From NCBI GenBank assembly GCA_036877525.1, contig JAZGTH010000007.1:1270001-1334000 (forward strand): a stretch of DNA of 64,000 nucleotides, in the 5' to 3' direction. The notes under the pieces are model-generated. The model did no database searches. It was not told where the DNA came from and was given only the letters and a program-made list of their open reading frames with translations. This document shows positions 49,201-61,200 of the stretch, one piece after another (within the stretch, counting starts at the first letter, position 1; each line of letters opens with the position of its first letter). The DNA is from Chromobotia macracanthus. Lineage: Eukaryota; Chordata; Actinopteri; Cypriniformes; Botiidae. Position numbers and translations under genes: made by a program.

Positions 49201-52200
49201 TAAGAAATCTTTAATATAAAAAATCAATAGGTAAACATGATTAAGATAAAAGCTGTTTGCGTTTTTGTAATCATTCAATTTGCAATTTTGTTCACGCAGT
49301 TTCATTATTGATTCTATAATATTTAAAGCGGTGATATTGAAGGTCATTTCAGAAAACAAGTACCAGTCCACAGCAGTGTTGTAAGTGCTGGGGTCGCCCA
49401 CGAACATCTGGAAAAACAGATCGTAGAGGCTGATGCCGTCATTCACAATGCTGAGCGTGAGCACACGCACGGCCTGGATCATGGGGACGGCAAAGTTACA
49501 CAGCAGTTTGGGTTCCAGAGACAGAGTCTGGCTAATCAGCTTCACAAAGGCCATGTCTTCCAGAGCACACACCTGTGACATCAGGACAGGAAGTCAAAAC
49601 AAGATTCCACAGCTGGACATCCTCAAACTATAGCAGCATCCTGACTGATCTTAAACAGAGCTGGAGTTATGAAGGTGTGACCAATCTAACTACCCGCATA
49701 ACTAACAGCATCTACCCAGCTAACAGGGAACATTCGCAAAATGTTGGCGTAAACATTTTTAACATTTTTATTATGTAATGGAAACATTAGGGAAACATTC
49801 TTACAACCTAAAATTGTTAGCTGGGATGAGGGTGTACCAGGTTGTATCTTAAACCATTACTAAACTCACCTGAGTCAACAGACGGTCAAGCATCAGGCCT
49901 GAAGTCTCGTTCATCCAGTTGGCGGATCTGAATTCAAAGGCAGTGTTCAGAACTTGTAGCAGAAGATGCAGATTTTCTACAGAAGGGCGAGAGAGATTGG
50001 AGGGGAAAACAAAGATAAAGCTTTTGCAGAGGCATCGTTCTCCACAGGCATCATTCTTTGCACCTAACTCCACTTCAGGCCGACTTCACACTGCGGCAGG
50101 CAGCAAATGATCTAGCAACAAATCCCCCCTTTAAAAAGAGCCACTGAAAAGCTTTACGGAGCCGTGTGCAACACCTCAACAATAAAACCATCAGACACTT
50201 ATGAGAAATGAAATGCTCAATGAAGACTTCAGCACTATTAAAGCACGCTAACAAATTAAAAGCAAACCGGGAAGCTTAAGGAATGACTTACTACCGAAAA
50301 GGAGCGCAACAATTTCATACATGAACGCTGTCTAACATTCTATAAAAGTTTTGTCAAAGTTATCAAAAAATTCTTGCAGTAACGTTAGAAGAACATTTCT
50401 TTAACTTTATATATCGTCACATATCATAACATTACTCTTAAGGAGTTAGTGAAAACATTTTAAAACCGTTAAAGAATTAAGAAGAATCTTTCTGATCACA
50501 ATATTGCTATGACAACTAACAACTCTGCGACAGGAATATATAAACATATGTTGTTTAAGACATACAGGTATTACTGAGAGTGCTTTGATAATTTATTCAG
50601 AGGAAGAATCGGGCATCTGAAATATTTACAGTGAAACTGTGGGTATCTAGTCAGCATATGAGACTGTTTGTTCAGGGTTTTATTAACCAGTGTTACAGTG
50701 TGAATAAATCTTGTACATTGATTTATGTACCTTGGGATTCATTGGCCAAACTTCTCATGATGGTCTTAATAAAGCTGGAATACTGCAGGCCATCTGGAAG
50801 ACTATTGGCTAAATTTGTCAGCAGCAAAGGAACCCTAAGTAAACACAAATACAGTCATAACACTGCACAGTGGAATAAGATCATTTATTTTCCTGACCCT
50901 CAACAAATGTTCTGTTTAGAGCTATGAACCATATTTCTTTGAAGTAGTAAGCAATTATGCAGGGTAAATGTCAAGCTAGCTGAAAATATGAGCCAGGAAA
51001 TAGGCTTGCGATAAACAACAGAAGGAAATGGAAAATGGGCCCAGCTATGAGCTCATACGCAGGAATCAATCGCAAAGAAACGTACTCGTCTTTCCAGTTT
51101 GTGTCGTTCATCATCTGCAGATGGCCAATGCTAATGTTAGCAGCCTCCAGCACTTTATTGGAGAGATCAAACTCTGTGCTGCTGTTGCCCAGCATGATGA
51201 GGTTCTGGATGGTGTACAGCAGCTGCTGGGTAATATCGGCCGTTTGGGTGAGAGGGTTTTGGTCCATTTGGAAGATCATTAGAGTTGCCTTCAGGGTCTG
51301 TTCCAGGTCGCTAATAACGCTGGCTGAGAAGTTTGTATTGATGTGTGGCACCAAAACCAGAAGGCTGTTAACAGTATTGACTATGAGAGACACAGACCCG
51401 TCTACATCCTCAAAGGAACTGGAGTTACTCAGAACAGAGGATGTTGTCTCCATGAGGTTGTTTGTTATACTGAGGTATGGTTTTGCCTCAATGGGCATTA
51501 TGGAGTATAAAGCTAGCACAGCCTCACTTGAGGAATTCATCACTTGAGATATTTGGACAGGGTAATCTGTTGACAACAGACTCTCATAAACACTTATGGA
51601 TACTTGATTGGACATGGTTGCCAAGATATAAACAAGGTTGTCAGGAGTCATTTGAGTGGAAGTTGAATCATATGTTACGTTTAGTGAGGTAAGAAGAGAC
51701 TCTGTAACTTCTTGGGAGATTTCTGGGAAGTGTGGCATGATGTCTTTAGTGCTATATACTCTGGAGAGGGCAGAAAGGAGAGCCGACTGGATGGTGTAGA
51801 GGTACACATGGGTGTCCATGGGGAGAATAGCACCTATGTGATTGAACATCTGGGTCAGCAGCCTCTCTCTCTCTGCATCGCTGCTCAGGCTGTAGTTAGA
51901 CATGGAGAGGTTAAACAAGATGTGGCTGGCCAGCGCACTGCTGAGGATTAAGGGATGGGTGACCTCCTGAACTGACTGTCCATTTGGGATTGTCGTGGTA
52001 TGCGAGAGGTTAAGGAGTTGGTTCAGAGTATCAGAAATCAGGCTGGTTGACACCAAGACTTCCTTTATATCTTCAGGATATGCCTCAAGCAATGCAAAGG
52101 CTTTGAACATTTGTCCAGATATGTTGAAATACGCAGCTTGATCTCCAGACAGCAGAGAGGAGAAGGCCTTAGCAGTTTGGTCCAGAGCTATCAAATAGGG

Positions 52201-55200
52201 TGCTACACTTTTTTGTGAACCTGGACTCGAAAATGGGCCAATTATGTTTTGAAGAACACCAGCAACCTGAGGGCTGATGTTCCTCATTACCTCAAAGTTT
52301 TCAGTTAGGATGGTGTTGAGGGCAGTGAGGAACTGGATGGCAGTGGTACCGTTTCCTTCATGGGAGACAATGTTTGACACTGACTCTTTAAGTTGTTGGG
52401 CCACACGGTTAATTCTTTGTGCAATGTCCAGAGATGGTTGTTCTGACGCAATGGCCATGTCAACAGTTTGTCCGAGGCTCCCTGCCAGCTTCTCAATTTT
52501 ATCCAGGTTCTCCAGATTCCATCCCTCATTGTTAATATCCATGAACATCTCCAGGACTTTTTCTCCATTGCTTGGGAGCGTCACGTAAGACAGAACATTC
52601 AGAGCCATATCAACAGTTTCCTCCTGACTTGAAGTCATTTCTCCTGAAAGACCCTTTATGATGACAGCCAGGTCTGGATTTGAGAAGAACACATGGATGG
52701 TCTCCAGAATTTCAGTCAAAGTGGGTGGAACTGAGAGAATCTGAAGCAAGGGTTGGTAGTCAATGTCTAGAAGGTCAAGGAAGTCGTCCACCGGTTCCCT
52801 CATTGCCTCACGCCTGTGTCTCTTGGTGTTTCTGGTACGGGACAAGAGATCATGTAGGCTTTGTCCATGAACCAGTTGCATCTGAAGTGGGTTTAAATAG
52901 TGTTCCACAGGGGCAGAAAGCTCACTGGTTTGTTTGATCTGTCTCAGCATGAACAAAACATTCCCAACCATGTCAACGAACGTATCAGTCAAGCACTGCA
53001 GTGGAGACGTCGCTGTGGCTGGAGATGGCAGAATTTGTCTTATGATCTCGTACAACCTGGGCAAGCTCTCTATGAAGAAGTTGATTCCAGTTTCATCTGT
53101 GAAAATTAGCCAGCTGATATATTCAGTTGTTTTCCACAGAATGCCACTTGTGTTTTCCAAAGAAAGAACCTGGTGTAATATTCCGTACAGCATTGGTGAA
53201 TCTCCAAGCAATTCTAAATTAATGACTTCTTGGATCACATTTTTAATAACAGTGTCAACTGTGCTTCCACTGGTGTTCATATAGATGTTCCCACTAAGGA
53301 TGTATTGAATGGACTCCTGTGTGAAGTTCATTCTTGTTAGGGTGATCTCTAAAGCCTGCCAGATGATCTGAGGGCCTGAGGATGAGTTTTGAAGACCGTT
53401 CTGGAGGATGTACTGCAGGCTCACTTCAACTGCCTTGATGTACGGCGTCATCCAGGGATAATGTGCGTCAATTTGATCCAGGGCCATTTGTACTGCAGAC
53501 ATGCTGAACAATATAAAACAAACTGAGTTAGTATTACACATTCAGAAAACAGACTAAATGAATCATTCAAAATAAAAATGCCTCTTTAGAATCCACTCAA
53601 ATATGAGATACACAGATAAGCGTATGCATAAAACACAGTGGCTATTATAATCAATGATACTTAAAGTAATAGTTCACCCATAAATTAAATTTCCTGCATC
53701 ATTTCCTCACCCTGTCATTCTAAACCTATGTGACTTTTCTTCTGTGAAACAAAAGAAGATATTTTGAGAAATGTCTCAGTGGTTTTGTGTCCATACAATG
53801 GAAGTCAATGGCTGTCACTGTTTCTGGTTACCACTGTACTTCAGAATATCTTCTGTGTTTCTCAGATGCAAAAAAGTCATACAGGACTGAATGAGGATGA
53901 GAAAATGAAAAAAAATTGTTTTGGGGTGAAATATTCCTTTAAATCCGGAGCTGACAGGACAGTTTATGAAATGACCATGTGAATACATATAATGTATATA
54001 ATTTGACTGAATTAACTGAATTACTTAAGTTTTAAAAGGTTCTTAAACACTGTTAAACATTACTCTGTAGTTCATCTTGATTCTGTTCACTATTTCAATG
54101 CACACTCACATTATATTAATAGAATTGTATATCTGTAATACACTTGGAGATTTTCCATCACGGTCAGTAACCTACACAAGGCAAATAAATGTTCCTGTTA
54201 AGATTGATTTGCCCAGATATGCGTGAATGTATAATTTGATTCCTATCAGTAGTCGGTTCATTACATTGAGCACATAAAGCAAAATCAATTTACGAACAGA
54301 CAGAGATAACAGAATAACAGGAACTATTTTAACTGCTCAACCCTGTTTGGAAGATGTCACACTGAATAACTCAACCTAACGCTGATTTTGTTTGCATGAA
54401 TCCAGACCCTCGTTCTTATGGGCAGTAAATGGAAATCTCCAAGCAAATTTGAGAATGTATTTCGGTTATATGTAAATATGCAATATGCAAATAATGCATG
54501 ATAATATTGCAACATAATTCCTTCCTGTAGAAAATGGTTAAATGAGTAACCTTTGGTTAAACTGTGTTTGGAGAAGCTGGGCATTCCAGTCAGCCAGGTT
54601 TGTTAATTCAGACACAGAGAGGTTGGACAGCATCGCCGTGTAATTCTGCAGGGTTTCTGTGAGCTGTACAGTTGCAACGGTGTAGTTCAAACCCACCCCG
54701 TACAGCATCTCCAGCGACTGAACCATCATTTCTGCAGTGGCATTTAGCCACGGAGGGTGCATCTCCATTTCCTGTTTATGAGAGAAAGTGCATTAGAAAC
54801 ACAGGGAAAACATCTAGATCAGATCAGTCTTAGGTGCACACTGCCACCTGGTGGTGACAAGTGCATATCAGATATCAGCAGCAAAAAGAAACCTACTGTT
54901 AATAAGAAATGCAAGAGGTTTATTGTTATTTAATCTTATTGTCTCACTGTCATGTTGTGGGCTATTGCGTATCCTGCTGTACTGAAAGCTGCGACAACTG
55001 GCTGCAGGCTGATGTTGCACCAGGAGACGATGTCAGTTTCACTGATCCCAGAAACTTGTCCAACATCCTGCCATATCTTCTGCACATAACTGCAGTTCAG
55101 ACTGTGACCCGCCAGTCCAGCCTGAGGGACAAAAATCCAGAAATAAAACAATTATTAAAAGTCAGTGATTTCTAAAACATGGGACACGATATGTCGGGTA

Positions 55201-58200
55201 ATTTCACCTGCCATCAGTTTAGCAACATTTACACTCGTGTGAATTACAGATGTTAGTTAAAAGTTAGAGGATAGTTAGAGGCAGCTAAACGGGAAGAGCA
55301 TGGTGTTAATCACAGTAAGGTCACGGGTTTAATACCTGACTCTAATCACTAATACTCTCATTCACAGAGCGTTTAATACACAACCAGATTCCCTCCAGAC
55401 ATGAAAGTAAAGCATCTAATACAGGAGAAACTAAAAGTGGGTCATTTATATTAGCTTTCCCAGGTTTCTGTAACATTTCCATTAGGTAACAAAAACATTA
55501 AAGAAGGTTATTTTGAAAGTCCTAGGAATGTGTGATGTAAACTCAGTGTGGTTTGTATTTTTTACTTTTTAAAAATTTTGAATGTAATTTATTGTATTGC
55601 AAGAGGGCAAAACGCCCTTGCCAGGCCATCCTTGTAAACACAAATTTAGTCCTTGAGTGATTTGTCTTTGGTAAATAAAGGTAAAACAGAACATAACAGC
55701 TGACTAACAGACCAACAGCAACCACTATAAATAACTAATATGGCAACAACACTGAGTACAGTCATCTTTGGTGTTACACTGTCATGCTTACGTAACTCGC
55801 AACTGGTTAATCCACAGTTATTAAAGGGCTGAAACTCATTGTAAGCTGATGACACATAAGGTCATAAGTCATAACTTCTGGTTACTAATGCAGGCTATAC
55901 CACCACTGCACAAGAACTTATTACAGATTTCATCTCACCATCCCCCTATTGTGTGCTAGAGAACCTGTATTCTTTACATTTTTACAGAAAGGTCTGTGGA
56001 TCTTCACTGTGACATCAGTATACAGGAATGCAGTTCTAACCTGCAGAGCAGATTCTGTGCTCGACAGCAGAGCCTGTGGCAAACCCGCAACAATAAACGG
56101 AACCGAGAAACTGCTCGTGTTCACGGCATGAAAAATGTCTGACAGAAGGCTGGACAACGGCCCCTGAAGTGAGTAGAAGAACTCTGCAGAGAGGAAAATA
56201 TGAAAGGAAAATTCATTTAGTGGTTTTTATATAGTATACATGGGGGAACCTGACAATGACTTCAGATAACCTGGAACAGAAGACACGAATCATATGAAAC
56301 ACTTTTATGATTGTTTGAATTTAGTTTTCGGCAGTCCTTAATCACTATCATTATATGATAAGGATACCTTAATGAAGTAAATACATGCTGCAACACATAC
56401 TGCAGTTTTTGCAGGGCAGCTGTGTCATTTAGCTGCAATCTATGCATTTCTGACCTGTTTGCGCCTGCATGTGTTGAGTACTGTTGACAACGACAGTGTG
56501 CAGTGTGGACACAACAGAGGGGAATGACTTCCACTTAGCTGTGTCATTAAAGTTGGACAGGAGAGAAGCCAGAATCTTCTCCAACCTGTTGATCATCAAG
56601 CACAGTCATCTTCAAGTTCATCATACAAGCTCCATTATAATGATAAATCACTTGAGTTTCAGGGAAGATCTTTCCAAGTTTCCAAACTTGGGGAATTCCG
56701 CAAATATTACAAGTTAGAACATTATGGGAATTAAAGGAAATAATTGGCAAATTTAGACTATTTTTACAAACTGTATCATAAACATACATAAATATAAACC
56801 TATTTGCTATAATTCCCATAATATTTCCATAGTTTCCTGTTACTAAGATTTACTAAAATTTTGCAACCCGAGACCCAAGTGTTACAACACAACTAAATGA
56901 CTAAAAACATTGTGCATAATGTTCTTGCATTCACATGAAGCTTCCTGCCTAATATGCTGAGACTGTGTTGTGGACAGTGAGTTTAACAGGCTTTTCTTAC
57001 TTGTCAAAGGACATTTGATCAGCGTTTTGGGAGATGATTTGGACGAGGACAGCCGCAGTGTCTGTTACAGTCTGAAGTGACTCGTTCAGGAATGGAGACA
57101 CAGAGTTCATGAACCCCTCAAGCTGTAAGACCACAGAACATGTTAACATTAGACAAGAACAAATTTATATACTGCACAAATAATCTGACAACATTTATAC
57201 AACATTTATGCATACAAATGCTTAAAAAATGTTACTTCAAATGTTTTGTGATACAGTTAGCTGACATTATGAGAACATTCCCTATTCGTTAGGTATAAAA
57301 AAAAATCCTTTGAAATTATATTTCATGTGAATGAGCTGTCAGCACAAGCTGTCCATTTCAGTCAACGTACCTGTGCTGTTAATTCACTAAAGTTGGCCAG
57401 GCTGAAGTTTCCTAAGTTGTCCCATGCGTTTGTATAGCCTGTAAAATACATACAAAATACATACATTAGGTTCAAAAAGCCCAAACAATCAGTTTAATAG
57501 GATTTGTTTTTACAATTAAGTCCCACAAAAAAATCACAGACTTGCCTTGATTTGGCTTAAAAATGTTCTCTGTGACCCTCAGAATCACAGACATGATGGA
57601 CTGATATGTGCTGTTTGATGGAAGAGAATTCTGAAGCGCTGTCATCATGTTTATAATACTGAAAGCATGAAGGAAACATCACAACAATTATGACCCACAC
57701 ATACACATAAATTGCAAATAAATAATAAATAAACTATTTAAATCAGTGTAACTCAAAGTTCTGTTTGCTGTTCTTAGTTTCTGTTTGCACTGTTAATTAT
57801 ATAGCGCATAAAAAAATTGTCTACACTCACTCTTGACTCCATTTGTTAGGTCCATCAGGTTCAGTATTGTTCAAGTAGGTGAAAATGCTCTGTGCGATGG
57901 GAACTAAAACCTCACTGGCCTCTGCTGGGAAAAGGACAGGAATCACTCCCTCCACAATCCCTTGCATGAGGTTGTTAGCTTGAGCATTGCTCATATTAGG
58001 TGTCAGGATCAGCTGTAGTGAATTATGCAAAGCACTAAGAATGTTCTGGACCCCATCATGAGGTAGACCTCCAGTCTCATTAGACATGCTCTCCAGAACC
58101 AAACTCACAGCACTGATGATGGCTTCACTGAAGTTCTCACTCTGGAGACCCCCATCAGTGTTGGCTATATAAATAGCATAGTTCACTTTCTCAGACACCT

Positions 58201-61200
58201 GGTCAGCCAGATTGAAGAAGGCCACCTCTTCAGGTGAGAGCAGGGATTGGATTAGCTGCTTAAGATCCATCAAGGATGTTGTGTTAAAAGCAATGCTAGC
58301 GGTCCCCTGATTAGCAATCCAGTCACGAGTAATGTTGCTCCTGCTGGAGCTCGAAATGAATTCTGTGACCTTCAGAAACATGGAAATGATGGGCTGAGCT
58401 GTGTTGTTAGATGGCAGGGAATTCTGAAGTTCTTTCATCACATTTAGAGCGCTGAAAAAGAGTGATGATAATGTTATCTCATAAGCTACACATCTCTTAA
58501 AATCTCAATTTTGTGTATATATTTTACATATTTTTTCTTAAATCCTGTATAATCTTAAAACAAAAAAGGGGGACCTACAAATTTATATGGATGGTCAGTC
58601 AAACTTAAAAACAATAAGGCTGATGGTGCCCTAAGACTTCCACACAGTCTGTATGTATGCATATATGCATATTTATATGTAGAGTGAGAGGAAATTGGAA
58701 CAATAATATATTGTCTGTACTCACACTTGATTCCAGTTGTCTGGTCCTCCAGGTTGGGAGATGGTATTCAAGTAGGTGAAAACACTGTTTGTGATGGGAA
58801 CCAGCGACTCTGCTGCCTCCAGAGGCAGAAGAGCATGAGTGACTTCACCCACTCTCTGGACAGTCTCCTGTGTGAGGTTGTTAGCTTCACTGTAACTCAT
58901 ATTGGGGTTCAGGATCAACTGAAGCAAACCACAATAACCAGTAAGAATGTTCTGAGCCACATCCTGAGGCAGAGCTCCGGTCTCATTAGATATACTCGTC
59001 AGTTGTTGGTTAACAATCCACTCCCACGTCATGTTGTTTTTAACTGAGCCTAAAACAAACTCTGTGCTGTTAAGCAGCATGGAAATGATGGACTGAGCTG
59101 TGCAGTTTGACGAGAATGAACTCTGAAGATCCGTCATCACACTCAGAATGCTGAAAAAGAGAAAGAGTATCAACAATTCTGTCGTTTACATTCAGTCTGC
59201 AGAAGCTTTTATCCAAAGTGATAAATGTGGAACATCACAAGCAGTTGATCATGCAAGAGACAGTAGTATTTGTGGCACAGAATGTCAAGTTTCAAGAGTT
59301 AGAGTAGAAGAGTAGCAAGGAAGCTTGTAAAGATGTAAGAGATAAGGAGAAGAAGAGTCATTTAAAAGTATGATAATATAATAATACATTGTCTAGACTT
59401 ACATCTCATTCCACTTGTCTGGTCCACCAGGTTGGGAAATGTTCTTCAAATAGATGAAAACGCTGTTTGTGATGGGAACCAACACCTCTGCTGCCTCGGC
59501 TGGGAAAAGAGCATGAATGACTTCATCCATCTGCTCAACAGTCTCCTGTGTGAGGTTTCCAGTTTGGGCATAGCTCATACTGGGGTTTAGGACTAGCTGG
59601 AGTGAACCATTAAAGGCACCAAGAATGTTCTGAACCACATTTTGAGGTAGACCTCCAGTCTCATTAGACATGCTCTCCAGAACCAGACTCACAGCACTGA
59701 TGATGGCTTCACTGAAGTTCTCACTCTGGAGACCCCCATCAGTGTTGGCCACCTGTATAGCATAGTTCACTTTCTCAGACACCTGGTCAGCCAGATTGAA
59801 GAAGGCCACCTCTTCAGGTGAGAGCAGGGATTGGATTAGCTGCTTAAGATCCATCAAGGATGTTGTGTTAAAAGCAATGCTAGCGGTCCCCTGATTAGCA
59901 ATCCAGTCACGAGTAATGTTGCTCCCGCTGGAGCTCGGAATGAATTCTGTGACCTTCAGAAACATGGAAATGATGGGCTGAGCTGTGTTGTTAGATGGCA
60001 GGGAATTCTGAAGTTCTTTCATCACATTTAGAGCGCTGAAAAAGAGTGATGATAATGTTATCTCATAAGCTACACATCTCTTAAAATCTCAATTTTGTGT
60101 ATATATTTTACATATTTTTTTCATATTTTCTTAAATCCTGTATAATCTTAAAACAAAAAAGGGGGACCTACAAATTTATATGGATGGTCAGTCAAACTTA
60201 AAAACAACAAGGCTGATGGCACCCTAAGACTTCCACACAGTCTGTATGTATGCATATATGCATATTTATATGTAGAGTGAGAGGAAATTGGAACAATAAT
60301 ATATTGTCTATACTCACACTTGATTCCAGTTGTCTGGTCCTCCAGGTTGGGAGATGGTATTCAAGTAGGTGAAAACACTGTTTGTGATGGGAACCAGCGA
60401 CTCTGCTGCCTCCAGAGGCAGAAGAGCATGAGTGACTTCACCCACTCTCTGGACAGTCTCCTGTGTGAGGTTGTTAGCTTCACTGTAACTCATATTGGGG
60501 TTCAGGATCAACTGAAGCAAACCACAATAACCAGTAAGAATGTTCTGAGCCACATCCTGAGGCAGAGCTCCGGTCTCATTAGATATACTCGTCAGTTGTT
60601 GGTTAACAATCCACTCCCACGTCATGTTGTTTTTAACTGAGCCTAAAACAAACTCTGTGCTGTTAAGCAGCATGGAAATGATGGACTGAGCTGTGCAGTT
60701 TGACGAGAATGAACTCTGAAGATCCGTCATCACACTCAGAATGCTGAAAAAGAGAAAGAGTATCAACAATTCTGTCGTTTACTTTCAGTCTGCAGAAGCT
60801 TTTATCCAAAGTGATAAATGTGGAACATCACAAGCAGTTGATCATGCAAGAGACAGTAGTATTTGTGGCACAGAATGTCAAGTTTCAAGAGTTAGAGTAG
60901 AAGAGTAGCAAAGAAGCTTGTAAAGATGTAAGAGATAAGGAGAAGAAGAGTCATTTAAAAGTATGATAATATAATAATACATTGTCTAGACTTACATCTC
61001 ATTCCACTTGTCTGGTCCACCAGGTTGGGAAATGTTCTTCAAATAGATGAAAACGCTGTTTGTGATAGGAACCAACACCTCTGCTGCCTCGGCTGGGAAA
61101 AGAGCATGAATGACTTCATCCATCTGCTCAACAGTCTCCTGTGTGAGGTTTCCTGTTTGGGAATAGCTCATACTGGGGTTTAGGACTAGCTGGAGTGAAC

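Noticed and set aside
51035..51547. 170-codon open frame on the + strand
   Set aside because: Antisense to giant exon 2 of abca12; no family resemblance and no splice or promoter support.
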